64,000 bases of DNA, from contig NC_090612.1 of NCBI RefSeq assembly GCF_004359215.1, positions 3,500,857 to 3,564,856 on the forward strand, in the 5' to 3' direction. The stretch's first letter is position 1; the number at the start of each line of letters is the position of its first letter. This stretch comes from Bremia lactucae. Taxonomy: Eukaryota; Oomycota; Peronosporomycetes; Peronosporales; Peronosporaceae. Below are positions 21,307 through 32,485 of this stretch, in pieces. Below the pieces are notes generated by a model that saw only the letters and a program-made list of their open reading frames with translations, searched no databases and had not been told where the DNA came from. The position numbers and the translations under genes were made by a program.

Positions 21307-22862
21307 TTGTCTGCCTTAGTATCATCTACTCCAGCAACTCTGGATGTTGCGGGTGCACGTGGTGATTTGCCACGTGAAAGCGACCCCTCTTTGGAGGTCA
21401 ACCACGATTGCGAGTCGGACGAAATGGCCGACTCGGGGAAAGCAGAACAGTCGCCTAATCATCGTCAGGCGGCTGACTATGATCCTGCGAACGAGGAGGC
21501 TACCAGCATGTTGGTTCCGACAATGAGAATGATTCATTATCGCCAGCACCGTCTCCCGTGCCGTAACCCCATCCTGAGTCTGAGTGACGGACTCCGCCGC
21601 AGAATGGTGATGGCGATTGCGTAAGTCATCGTAATAAAAGTTCTTGTGGTACCCCTGCTTCAGTGGGTTCCACTCAGGAGATCGTAGACACTAAAATGTC
21701 TCGTCTTGCCCCTAAGAAGAAGCCGTGGCTATTGCCCGAACAGCTAATCAATAGCTTGTCTGGAGAGACCACTCCTCACAATAAATATCCCTTATTTATT
21801 GCGACAACGCTACATGGTCTTGACCCCTGCGCGAAGAACTTTCGCGCTGAGGAAGAATGTTATCTCGATGCTTATCTTAAGCATCGATGGTATAGTGGCA
21901 ATAACAAGCGAGATAAAAGCCCGTTAATACAAGCCTGGAACGCATTTATTCGCAATGTCAAAAACATTGGGCGCGAAGCCTGGCTTCAAAGACTTAACGT
22001 GATTCGCGTTAAGTTTAAAAAAGAAACTCCAGCCGGTGCAAGATTTGATTTGCATCGGTTGTCTCGTGAGGCACGAATTCTATGCCTGACGTGGAGTGAT
22101 CCCTGACTGTGTTGTGTCGACAACATGAAAAGAGTGAAAGGGGATGTTTACTCCGTTTCTTCGCCCAGGTGAAGGGCTCACATCTCTATCGAGACGCGCG
22201 ATGCGATTGACATTTCGCAATCAATTTACGCCAGGATCGCGCGTTTTCCGGTTGGCCTTCTGATCCATCGGATGGGTCTCGTCATACTGACGGACGAGGC
22301 CCATAACGTCAACAACTAGTTGGAAAAGAGCCCCCCAGTTGTCATGCGAAGGTGGATAACCGCCAGCGAACGAGAGAATTGGATCGCTGCCCCTTCACAT
22401 AACGGTGGTTTAGATTCCGTTCCTCAAGGAGACGTTGACCACCGTGAAATTCACCAATGGGGTTGTGGTGGAGGAGAAAAATTAGATCCGACTCGTGTGC
22501 CGGATCTAGAGTCGACGATCGAAAAATTCAAACGCTACCACCATGCATTGGAGGAGGATCTTGGACAAGAGCGCGGTAAGGGTCGCTTGTTGGAGCAGAA
22601 GGTGCAAGCTCACTATGTCGAACGGTTGAAAGACCGCTCGAAGAGTGCGTACTCAATGTTGGAGTACGAGGGGAAGTATCACGCTCTTCATGATGAGCTG
22701 TCGTCAGCTCATCGCGGTTCCGAGGATCTTCGGACGCGACATGAGAATCTCCAGATTCAGCTTGAGAATCTGGTTCGTGACCACAAGAATCTTTTAGGGA
22801 TTCTTGAAAAGGTTGGCCAGATCCGTCTTCGGACGGGCGAAGCCGACCAACGTAAAATGTAG
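21307..22862 (+). pseudogene. Antisense ORF of family A, coiled-coil protein, broken
   Basis: It runs opposite to pol, between the pol end and the PPT. One frame is continuous from 21663 to 22862 (about 400 codons) apart from three stops (22104, about 22170, about 22317). An upstream part (21307-21624) is in another frame. The N-terminal part is basic (MSRLAPKKKPWLLPEQ) with LIQAWNAFIRNVKNIGREAW. The C-terminal part is a strong coiled coil, for example AYSMLEYEGKYHALHDELSS and LVRDHKNLLGILEK. A second copy lies at 47268-48686. The last stop before the coiled-coil part is shared by both copies, so there may be two ORFs. The function is unknown and no CCHC motif is present. Confidence 0.6.
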
Positions 22863-24025
22863 GATGCGTTCGCATTCTACGTGGCAATTCTATTGTGTAC
22901 GCATTGCCTCTGCGATGCAGTACACGAAATGACCCCATAAACTTGAGTAGTAGTTTACTGCTACCCACATTAGTGACTACACGCTTAGGTAAGTTTACCG
23001 TCGAGAGTAGTACTAGATCATTAATTTTAAATGAAAGAACATTTGCTCTTCCATGTTCGTCTGCGTTCCGTTTTTGACGGTCCGCTGCGTTAGCAATGGA
23101 ATCCTATACGAAACGGATTACTGATTCTCGAGCCAGCAGAAATTACTCTGCTGACTCATTTGTTTTGTCTTTTTCAGTGCGCTTTGTGCGCCTACCATGA
23201 GATATTTCTCATCTTCCATGTCGATCGCGTCGCCATCTACATCATTCGCGTCGTTGTTAACTTCGATGCGCGATGAACATGAGCCAGAAATGGTTTTGCT
23301 CGTGCGAGCCCCCCCTTCAACAAGAGGATCTCTCTAATTGGGTGGGTATGCGCGGATGGCGTAAGCCCTGCACGAAGAACGGTGTATGCGTTGTAGAAGC
23401 ATGCACCGATTTGTTGATGGCGAATTCGACCGTCGTAAATACTCGGTCCAATTCGGATACGATTGGACGTAACCTCGAAGTATCTCTTCGAAGACGCGAT
23501 TGACGCGTTCCGTCTGACCATTCGCCTCTGGATGATCAGAAGTGTCTATTGTCAGCCGTGTTCCTAGAGATTGGAATACGGGTTTGCCAAAACTCCGTTG
23601 TGAACCGTGGATCTTTAACCGAGACCACTTCACGGAATAAACATGGAGTTTGAATACCGTGTCGATAAAGACACGGGTACAGCCCGGAGCCGTGATCGAC
23701 TCGGTACTGCAACAAGATGTACCATCTTGCTGAATCTGTCTACAAAAACAAGGATTCCATGTTTTTAGAGGTTGAAGAGGTGCACGGGACGAAGGGATAG
23801 GCTTCACCCGTTAACATACCTCACAAGCACGAATGTACTTGCGTACGAACTGATACTGGCGGGGGCACTAAAAGTCGCGACTTACTGTGAGATAAGTTTT
23901 CTCACGTTCACGATGCCCACTTGTTGGGGCATCGTGACACTTATACATGATGCGCAAGCGCAAACCATTGTGAGTAGGAACGACAACACGTGGAGTGTCA
24001 CCAGGAACGGCTGTGCAGTACAGTT
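22528..24025 (-). pseudogene. Family A pol: integrase and C-terminal end
   Basis: On the minus strand: integrase zinc-binding segment (MYKCHDAPTSGHREREKTYL) near 23900; integrase core with NGQTERVNRVFEE near 23500; and the pol tail GNAYTIELPRRMRTHPTFYV near 22880. Several frameshifts break it. Downstream of the tail the sense frame is open but rich in Ser/Pro/His, as expected for the mirror of an antisense coding frame. Confidence 0.8.
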
Positions 24026-24333
24026 TGTTAAAAGTGACGTTGTGACTGTTTAGCAACCTAAAAATTGCATGATGCTCGTTAGAGTTGGAACAACTTAAGA
24101 CCTATCTAATGGATGGGACACTGACAGATTGATCTTATTGTGATTGATTATACAAAATGAGACTTATCGACGTGATGATTGATAGGACAATGACATATTG
24201 ATTGACTTACGATTGATTAGACAAGTTAAGACTAATTACAAAACATAGGATCTAACTCAATCATAATCTCACTTTTGGTTTAGCAGTTTCGACCACAAGT
24301 CTACTTAACAAGTGTTAAGTAATTCGTTATTCA
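24026..24333 (+). repeat. Copia 5' LTR
   Basis: It starts TGTTAAAAGTGACG and ends TTCGTTATTCA. It is alignable along its length with 28248-28538 but with many substitutions and some indels, so the insertion is not recent. Confidence 0.85.
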
Positions 24334-24337
24334 GGTT

Positions 24338-27300
24338 ATGAGCCCAAGTAACGATTTCAGTATCAGAGTGCAGCTCTTTGACGGGAGTAACTACACTTTG
24401 TGGAGTTTCAAGATGAGTATATACCTCAATTCGAAAGAACTGTGGGCGGCGGTAACCGGCGAAGCGCCCGTATCCACACTAACGGAGCAGCAGGCAGACG
24501 CGGCAATTGTCCTGAACCTCAGTGCCTCGCACTTTATGCACGTTGTAAGTGCACAGAGTGCGCGGGATACGTGGATCGCGCGTGAAAGCTTTCATCAGAC
24601 CCAGGACATGGCAAATCCACTCTGGCTCAAGGAGGAGTTTACGTCTTACCGGTACACATTCCCAGAGTATCAGCGAGTAGCTCATGAATTTAGAAAATCT
24701 CGTGTTAGATGTGAAGAGTGCAGGCTGTAGGACAAGTGAAGTAGATGTATGTGCTACTATGCTTCGGAGTTTTCCCGCTAGCTACGAGAGCCTTTTCCAG
24801 GCATTTCGAATGTCAATTGAATCGTTTAGATTTGGGGATCTTGTGAGCAAGCTGTTCGCCGAAGAAGTGCGTCAGAAGGAGTCAACGCGTATCGAAGAAA
24901 CAACGGTGCTGTGGCCAACAGTAAGAATGCAAAGAAGCTGCTATGGAAGCAGCGTGGGCGCAGAGTAAAGGCAGCGTCCGGGACGTGCTTTAGCTGTGGT
25001 AAGGCGGGCCACTACGCGAGAGACTGCAGATATAAAAGCGTGGGTCGCCGAGTAACGACAATCAGACTAACGTTGCATTTCATAAATCTTCAGCAAGCGG
25101 CGCGCGGGTTATAGACAGCGAGGCTTTGACCCATCTGTGCAAGGATTGTGAAACCTCTGTGGAATATTTCGCGATAAAAAGTTCGCAGTGTATTTCGAGC
25201 GCAAAAAAGAGCGCAAAGTTAAAAATTCTCAGTCATGGAACGGTTGCGCTGCGCGATGGTCGGGGACCTCTTGGATTAACACAACTTTGAAGAGGACACT
25301 GTATGTTGAGGATCTGAACAAAAACTTGTTCTTAGTAACAGCGACAACTGCACGGGACATGACTATTGGAATGACCAAAGATAAATGCGACGTGAAATCG
25401 GGAAGCATGTGGGGACAGAATCGAAAATCGACAAACACTTTTATCTAAAAACGGACGCCGATGAAGAATTCCACGCTGCTTTTGGCGATTTTGGTGTGTG
25501 GCATCGACGACTTGGTCACGCTTCACACCGAAAGTAAATTAAATGATTAAAAACGGCCTGCCAAGGTTGAGGCGGAAGGTGATTGTGAAGTTTGTGCGAC
25601 AGCCAAACAAATCAAGAAGACATTTCAAACAAGAGAGGCGGTGCTGGAAGAGAGGGAGAGTATGCGCTCCGATAGCGTCGTATGCTCAGACGTTCTTGGT
25701 CAAATTACCCCTGCTTCATTATCCGGCTCTAAATCTAGGTACATGGTGACTTTTATAATAATGAAGAGTTATGTCACTGTGTATCCTATGCAAATAAAGA
25801 GCGAAGTGCTGGAAGCATTTGCGAGCTTCTGCAAGGAAGTCAAGACGATACCAAGAGCGAAAGTTGATGTCCTCCGTAGTGAAAATGGAGGCGAATATCA
25901 AAACGCTCGAATGGATACAATCTGTGAACAGATCGAGATCAAGCAAGAGCTAACAAGAGTTTACTGTGCCGTAGAACACACAGCAAAATGGCATGGGTGA
26001 ATGAATGAATAGAACTTTCGTCGAAATGACAAGATTCATGCTCAAAGACAGTGACCTAGACAAGCGCTGTTGGTGTGAGGCATATACGAAGTGTACTGCC
26101 GAACTCGTCAAGCAAAACGTCATGTCCTTTTGAGCTGGTATTTAAGCGGAAATCACATGTAGAGCACATGCGTGTATTTGGCACCGTATGCTATGCACTT
26201 CTCGCCATAGAAACGCGAAAGAAGCTGGACGATTCTGGGACGAAGTGCTATCTTCTTGGATACGCAAAACAACAGAAGGCATACAGACTCATTAACGCAA
26301 CTGATGCTCAACTATCATATCACGAAGTGTGACTTTTGAAGAAAGCCCAGCAAGCAATACAAAGACAAGCGGTACCGGGGGCATCTTCGACGTAACTGAT
26401 AACGTGGCGATAGACAATGCAAATGTCCAAGCACCACCGGCAATGGACCCTCAAACGTCACCTTTGCGCCCAACCTCGAGAACTGCATGGCACGAAGAGC
26501 CAACAGGATGCGTTCCCACGCGAGCAACTAGCACTTCTGGTAGGAGTAAATGGTGCGTTCGGTGCGCAAGAAATGAAGTGTCGTTCGCTATGAACAAGAT
26601 TTTCCAAACCATCCTCAAGGAGTCTTTAACTCGGGTGATTTTGAGGGCGAGTTCGGCTCGTTTTCTGCCTCTACACTGAAGAGAATGATGGGGAGAAAGC
26701 AACTTCATATAGTGAGATGATAACGAGCAAATACAAGAACCAGTGACTTGAAGCAATAAAGAGTGAAATGAAGTCACTTCAAGACGGCACAAGACGTGGC
26801 AGCTAACAAATATACCTCAAGAAAAGAAGGCGAATGGGTCAAGTTTTTTTTTTTGATAAAGTGCTACCCGAGCGGAGCAACTATCAAGTTTAAGGCGCGA
26901 CTAGTTGCTTAAAAATTTACTCATTGACTACGGGGACAATTTTGCTCCAGTGGCTCGAGTTAATAAACGCTGCACTAGCGATGGCTGCAGCAGAAGATCT
27001 TGAAGGGGGGAATGATGATGTTGACACAGCTTTCTTGTTCGGCGAAGTGAAGAAGAGATATGCATGGATCAGCCGAACGATTTAGAAGCCTTCACTTGTC
27101 TTAAAGAAGTATCTGCTTGGTAAGGCACTTTAGGAACTAAGCAAGCCGCGCGGCAATGAAACAACAAGCTGAATCAACAATATAAATCTAAGGTTTGATC
27201 GCTTCGCCGCTGACCCATGCGTCTACGTTCGAAAGTCAGCAGAGGAATACAGTATTGTTATCATATATGTCGACGATTTGATGCTCTTCAGCAGGAAGAA

Positions 27301-28218
27301 GGAGCACATTGAAGCGATCAAGGGCGCATTAAAGATTGATTCAGTATTAAGGAACTTGGCGAGCTAAAATACTGCTTTGGAATTAAGATACATCGCGACC
27401 AAAGCAGCAAGGTAATGTAGATTGATCAGCGTCCATATTTCAAGCGGCTTGCAGAAAAAATTGGCATAGAAAACTGCAAAGATGTACATACTCCAGCGGA
27501 AAGAAATTCAAAATTTGTCAAGCCACTACAAGAGGAAGGTTTTGTATCAAAGTTTTCTTATCGGGAGCTTGTGGGAGCGCTAATGTACATGTCAACTTGT
27601 ACTCGGCCATACATTAAACACGCCGTGGGAGAGGTGGCTAAGTTTTGCGAGAAGTACAAAAAATCGGACTGGATTGCAGCCAAGCGGAACTAAAATATAT
27701 AAAGACAATGCAAGACATTGAAATACTATTCGACGGCGCTAGCAAGGGAGAGCTAATTGGCCTTGCTGATGCTTATTGGCTGGGGATTCGGACACGCGGC
27801 AATCGACAACAGGCTATGTTCTCTTTTTAAACGGTAGCGTCATTTCGTGGAAGTCCAAGCCGCAGCCAACAGTGAAAACTTTGAGAGCAGAAGCCGAGTG
27901 CATGAATCTTACAACACACCTCAGGAAGCGATCTATCTCCGACTACTTTATAAGGACTTAATGTATTTTCATGGTGATACGACAAGTATTTATCAAGACA
28001 ACCAAGGATGTATCGCATTGGGAAAGCATCCGGTCTACCACTTAAGGACCAAACATATCGAAATAAAATACCACCTTATTCGTGAAGGAGTAGAAAGATG
28101 AAGATTATTGAGCTAAAATACAAGTCCAGTGAAGACATGGTAGCCGATGACATGACAAAGGCACTTGCAAAAGACAGACACATCAAATTTGTTGCGAGTC
28201 TCAAGCTAACCAAATAAA
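24338..28218 (+). pseudogene. Copia gag-pol, broken
   Basis: In order: gag start MSPSNDFSIRVQLFDG at 24338; CCHC zinc knuckle CFSCGKAGHYARDC at about 24985-25030; protease remnant reading VIDSEALTHL where DSGA is expected; GAG-pre-integrase WHRRLGHASHRK near 25500; integrase core 25640-26330; RT with YVDDLMLFSRKK near 27270; and RNase H with [19 protein letters not shown] near 27850-27910. There are multiple frameshifts, and the altered protease residue is consistent with inactivity. The RT N-terminal part around 26700-26960 is poorly preserved. Confidence 0.85.
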
Positions 28219-28247
28219 TGCTTCACAGAACAACCATCAAGGGAGAA

Positions 28248-28538
28248 TGTTTAAGGTGATGTTCTGACTGTTTGGCAACCTAAAATTTCTTCATGTTGCT
28301 TATTAGAGTTGGAACAACTAAAGACCCATCTGATGGATGGGACACTGACAGATTGATCGGATTGTGATTGATTAGACAAAGTGAGACTTATCGACGTGAT
28401 GATTGATAGGACAATGACAAATTGATTGACTTATGTTAAGCACAGAAGATAGAACCAAACTCAATCATAGTCTCACTTTTTGGCTTTGCAGTCCCGACAA
28501 CAAGCCTATATCACAAGTGCTAAGTAATTCGTTTTTCA
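28248..28538 (+). repeat. Copia 3' LTR
   Basis: It starts TGTTTAAGGTGATG right after the purine tract and ends TTCGTTTTTCA. It pairs with the 5' LTR at 24026-24333. Confidence 0.85.
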
Positions 28539-28543
28539 CAGTA

Positions 28544-30216
28544 AGCCGTTGTATGTTGTGTATCGATCGAATAACGATCGATATAAAACTGGTAAATCTT
28601 TAAAAGATTTATTCAATAATTTCTTTAGATGGTCCATTAACCGCAGAAGGTCTTAACCTTCTTGTATGCTTTCTTTATGTCATCAAACCAGGTTGATGAC
28701 GGAACACTTGAAATGAGTGATGCAAAAGTGGGATTATTTTCACTGTTGGAATGCGCAGCCATCTCGAAATCGGGTCGGCGTGATAACGCATCAGTGGCGA
28801 CATTAAGTCGTCCTGGTTTATATTCCTTGGAGAAATTATACGCCGCGAAAAAGGATAGCCACCTCGCCGTTCTTTGCGAGAGGTGTGAGCTATGCGTAAT
28901 GATGCATGGTCCGTATGCGATGAACGGATATCTCCGAGGAGATAGATCCTAAACTTAGCCAGTGCATACTTCATGGCAAGGAGCTCCTTATCATGCACTG
29001 AATGATACCGTTCAGGTGGTTGTAGCTGACGCGATTGGTAACAGACGTCGCGCTCCGCGCCGTCTGTATCATATTGCATTAACGCACAGCCGATTGCGAA
29101 ATTGCTGGCGTCACAGACCACATGAAATAGTCTATGTTGATCCGCAAACGCCAAGATGGGTTATTGCATTTAAGCTTTGGTTGATGCCCTCAAAGGAACG
29201 CTGAAATCAGCGTTTTATAGCCATTTTTCGAGAATTTTATGCCGAGATGACAGTACATCTCGGCATAATTGCAGGAGTACTTGTGCAAGTACGCCGCTAA
29301 TCCAAGGAACTTTTAAGTCCCTTGACATCGACTAGAACTGGCCAGTCGGTAATTTCCTTGATGTTTTCGGGATCAGGGCGCACGCCGTGCTTACTGACGA
29401 TGCACCCAAGAAGTGGGATTTCGCTTGCAGCGAATATACACTTCTTGAGATTTACGTACAATTTTTGCTTTCGCGTAAGTGTAAGAATCTGACGAACGTG
29501 AGTATCATGAATTTCCACGTCCGTCTTTACGTCCGTGGCCCGGCTATGGACGAATACATCGTCAAAATAACTCGGTGCGAATTCTCGCACTGGTCTTAAC
29601 GGATTCGTTACGCATCTGTTGAATGTTGCAGGGGAGTTACTAAGCCCCTGTGGTATTACTAGCCATTTCCAGAGCATCCCGCTGGAAGTGCTCACTGCTG
29701 TGTACGGGATATCCAGATCACGCATAAGGATCTGATAAAATCCGTCTTTCAGATCCAGAGACGAAAAGATGGTATACTTAGACATACCATCTATGATTAC
29801 GTCTTTCCTATGTATCGGCGTTTGAGCCGGTACCGCTGCAGCATCCAGTTTATTGAATGCGTGAACTATCCGCCACTCTCTTGTGGCCTTTCGCACACAG
29901 AAGGTCGGAGAGCTATGTGGGGAAATTGACTCCCTCACATGGCTAGCTTTTGATCGATCGATAAAGAATTTATCGATCGCAAGTACTTGTTGACGAGGTA
30001 GTGGCCACTGCTTCATGACACAGTACTTCGAACCTGGTTTGAGCTCGATCTCATGTCGAGTGTCTTTATCCTTAGGCAACTCGCATGGAACAGTTTCAGG
30101 GAGCACATACCTGAATTCAAAAAAATCCTTGTATAAAAGATTATCTCAAGTGACTCCCAGGATTGAATAGCATATCTCTCAATCCGAGTCTTCACATCGA
30201 GGACACCTTCGTCCAT
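28544..30216 (-). pseudogene. Family A pol: RT and RNase H
   Basis: On the minus strand the RT is at about 30106-29297: KPGSKYCVMKQWPLPRQQ, SPTFCVRKATREWRIVHAF, SSLDLKDGFYQILM and the catalytic YFDDVFVHSR. RNase H lies at 29154-28675 (HVVCDASNFAIGCALMQYD, VHDKELLAMKYALAKF). This is the best-preserved gypsy RT in the window but is still frameshifted between the domains. Confidence 0.87.
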
Positions 30217-31054
30217 CGATTAGTTGCTGAGAATTGTTCGTTCTCTGCAAAAATTATCGCTGACCGAATATCGGTTACGTATTCGTCCTCTGTGACGAGC
30301 ACGCAGATCTGCTTGATTCTACCACAATGCAGATCTCTCAAAAGCCGATTGGGTTCTAGGGTTGGTAATTGAGTTATCTCCGAAGTAGACTACGGAGGCG
30401 CATACAAATCAAAAGTATAAGTGCCTACTCTTGGTCCGACATTAACCAAGACATTTAATGTCTCGGTTTCTTTCTGGGATCTATACACAGGCTGCCGAGG
30501 GATCAATCTCAGGGGATGCTGAAGTCTAGTCACTTTAGCATTAACTATTTGAGGAGATTTCTCTTCAAGTACGTAGGAAATATTTCCTCAACGTCTTCCG
30601 ACTATGATTGCGCTATCACAGTCGGGTCCTCAACCGTGGACTCTCTCCTCGACCTAGGATCATCATTTTGTCCCTTTTAACCAACCGGTATCTTCCTTGG
30701 ATGTCGCCAGCTAGGCGTACATTCATGTCTCAATCCACTCGACTGATTCGAGTGGTGGACATTCGGCGCTGCCTGTGCTTCGCACAGCCGCCAGCAGCTG
30801 ACTCCACAGTGTGATTTGCAATCACACTGTGATCTGTAATCACACTGTGATCTTGTGCAGTCGTACTAACGACCGTACTACAAGTGAGGCTATCGCACTG
30901 CAGTCACACGGGTGTGGAAGCTCTAAGACGTTCATCATATGGCCATCTGATGATCAAGTGGCAGGCATCTTCACGGATCGATGCTGCCAGCTGATCCTTG
31001 GCTCATATTTCTGAGCCAAGGTAAATGTATAATGACATCAAATTTGTTATCCAA

Positions 31055-31190
31055 ATCCAGTACGATGAAATCATCATCGTACTGTAAGAAATTTTAACGT
31101 GTAGTGAAATTTCACTACGCATTCATACTGTTATCGATACACCTGTCGCCAGACGCACCGTCATTCTTGTTGAAGGATGTCGCGTCAAAC
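31055..31190 (-). pseudogene. Family A aspartic protease remnant
   Basis: It matches the better-preserved protease copy at about 53841-53990 (minus strand), including the TAACGTGTAGTGAAATTTCA stretch. It is cut off at the fold-back near 31190. Confidence 0.7.
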
Positions 31191-31212
31191 ATATTTGAGC
31201 TCGACATCCTTC
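31160..31212. repeat. Fold-back inverted repeat joining two gypsy elements
   Basis: The left arm CATTCTTGTTGAAGGATGTCG and the right arm CGACATCCTTCAACGAGAATG pair almost perfectly around a loop of about 19 bases. Left of it pol reads on the minus strand, right of it on the plus strand, so this is a strand-switch junction. Confidence 0.8.
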
Positions 31213-31279
31213 AACGAGAATGACGTGAATGAGTCTGTCAGTGTTTTAGACATTGGCATGTCTGAGTTAATGAACTCTA

Positions 31280-32485
31280 ATGTTAAAAAACAGATATTCT
31301 GAGGCCGACTCAGCAGAGATAAGTGGAATGGCACGTACTCCGTCGAGTGACACTCGTTATAATAACGATTCACTAAATGCTGTAAGCCTAAGGCCGAATC
31401 ATCAAGGGTGCAATATCCCTGAGATACGTGGCGTGGCACGTCTAAGTCCACCGAATATGGTCGGCCGAGGTGGCATCATACTGAGTGTCTGTAGTAACAC
31501 TGTCGGCGGTTCGCCAGGACCTCAAGGGTGCAATATCCCTGAGATACGTGGAGTGGCACGTCTAAGACCACCGAGTGTGGTCGGCCGAGGTGGCATCATA
31601 CTGAGTGTCAATAGTGACACTATTGGCGGTTCGCCAGGGCATTTTGGGTCAAACCCTCCTAATGCACGTGAAGCGACACGTAAACGTTCGCTAGATAAGG
31701 AAGTTGAGTTACCTAACTCCTTGTCGGATGTCAAATTAGACACCATGTCTTGTATAGAACCAATACAGGCTGGAAAACCCGGGGACGTAAATGTCCCGGC
31801 CTCTAAGAGGCGCATTGTCTCCACTCCAAGACAGGATGGACACGAAGCGAGTATACCCTCACAAAGTGATACGAGTGAGCAATTACATACGCTTGTAAAT
31901 GGTGTAATCGGTATCATTGAGGGGGGAGTTAGCCTTGCGGCAATCCCTTCGTTACATGCTCTTTTAGAGCTAGACGAAACTATTGATGAGTGCGGTCGAG
32001 CCTTAAAGGCTGGTGACTTATCTGAAATGGTGGTCGTTCGACCTATGGTTAAGTTAAACACATCGTTACTTCTAGACGAAGCTGTCCTGGATGACACAAA
32101 AGCTGCACTTAGTGCGCGAAATGGGTCATCGATCCTTAAAGATCCCACGGATCCCTTTTATTCCTTGAGTAAGGAATTCCAAGATGTGGTATGTAATAAT
32201 CAACCGTCAGTTTTACCTCCGGATAGAGGTGTTCGTCAGGAAGTTGACTTTGTTCCGGGAACCAAATACTCTGTCACAAGACAATGGCCTTTACCAAAGG
32301 AGCAGTGTGACGTCATTGGCGATTTCTTCCGTGCTAAGCACGAGGTTGGAATGGTACGAGAGAGAAAATCTCCTCATTCGACACCGACATTTTGTGTCAA
32401 AAAGCCAAATGGTAAATGGCGCATTGTACATGCTTATAGTAAGCTTAATGCTGTCACTATACCAGCACAACCCCCCATTCCTTGA
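31280..32485 (+). CDS. Family B pol N-terminal part (spacer and RT start)
   Basis: An open frame of 401 codons. The first half is low-complexity with a 40-residue tandem repeat. The second half enters RT: VRQEVDFVPGTKYSVTRQWP, SPHSTPTFCVKKPNGKWRIV and YSKLNAVTIPAQPPIP. It then stops at the start of the RT palm, where the strand switches. It is therefore a truncated pol frame; the RT catalytic motif is missing. Confidence 0.8.
   Translation: MLKNRYSEADSAEISGMARTPSSDTRYNNDSLNAVSLRPNHQGCNIPEIRGVARLSPPNMVGRGGIILSVCSNTVGGSPGPQGCNIPEIRGVARLRPPSVVGRGGIILSVNSDTIGGSPGHFGSNPPNAREATRKRSLDKEVELPNSLSDVKLDTMSCIEPIQAGKPGDVNVPASKRRIVSTPRQDGHEASIPSQSDTSEQLHTLVNGVIGIIEGGVSLAAIPSLHALLELDETIDECGRALKAGDLSEMVVVRPMVKLNTSLLLDEAVLDDTKAALSARNGSSILKDPTDPFYSLSKEFQDVVCNNQPSVLPPDRGVRQEVDFVPGTKYSVTRQWPLPKEQCDVIGDFFRAKHEVGMVRERKSPHSTPTFCVKKPNGKWRIVHAYSKLNAVTIPAQPPIP
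31403..31642 (+). repeat. In-frame 120-bp tandem repeat in pol spacer
   Basis: Two near-identical units (31403-31522 and 31523-31642) each encode 40 residues beginning GCNIPEIRGVARL. Looser echoes lie on both sides (AEISGMARTPSS before, SNPPNAREATRKR after), so an older array of about four units is likely. Confidence 0.85.

Larger units (their letters stand above)
24026..28538 (+). mobile_element. Ty1/copia element, full-length but decayed, nested in family A
   Basis: Two direct LTRs flank a 3.9-kb internal region. The flanking pentamers are CAGTT (24021-24025) and CAGTA (28539-28543), a probable target-site duplication with one mismatch. Joining the outer flanks restores gypsy integrase sequence as seen at 50087-50120. 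A purine tract AAGGGAGAA abuts the 3' LTR. Frameshifts and stops are frequent. Confidence 0.88.
21093..31190 (-). mobile_element. Ty3/gypsy family A element (internal region), split by copia
   Basis: The internal region on the minus strand runs from a protease remnant (about 31190) through RT, RNase H and integrase to the pol end near 22528, then an antisense gene and the PPT. A copia element interrupts it at 24026-28538, within the integrase zinc-binding region. The 5' LTR and gag are absent because the element is truncated at a fold-back junction near 31190. Pol is broken by frameshifts, so it is defective. Confidence 0.85.

Noticed and set aside
21663..22862. Interpretation of the plus-strand ORF as the gag of an oppositely oriented element.
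   Set aside because: It lies between the pol end and the PPT/LTR of a minus-strand element in both copies, lacks a CCHC knuckle, and a normal gag for this family exists in sense orientation at 53.7-55.3 kb.
30805..30860. Short direct repeats (AATCACACTGTGATC) considered as a CRISPR-like array.
   Set aside because: Only two or three units with almost no spacers in a eukaryotic retroelement; a simple slippage repeat.
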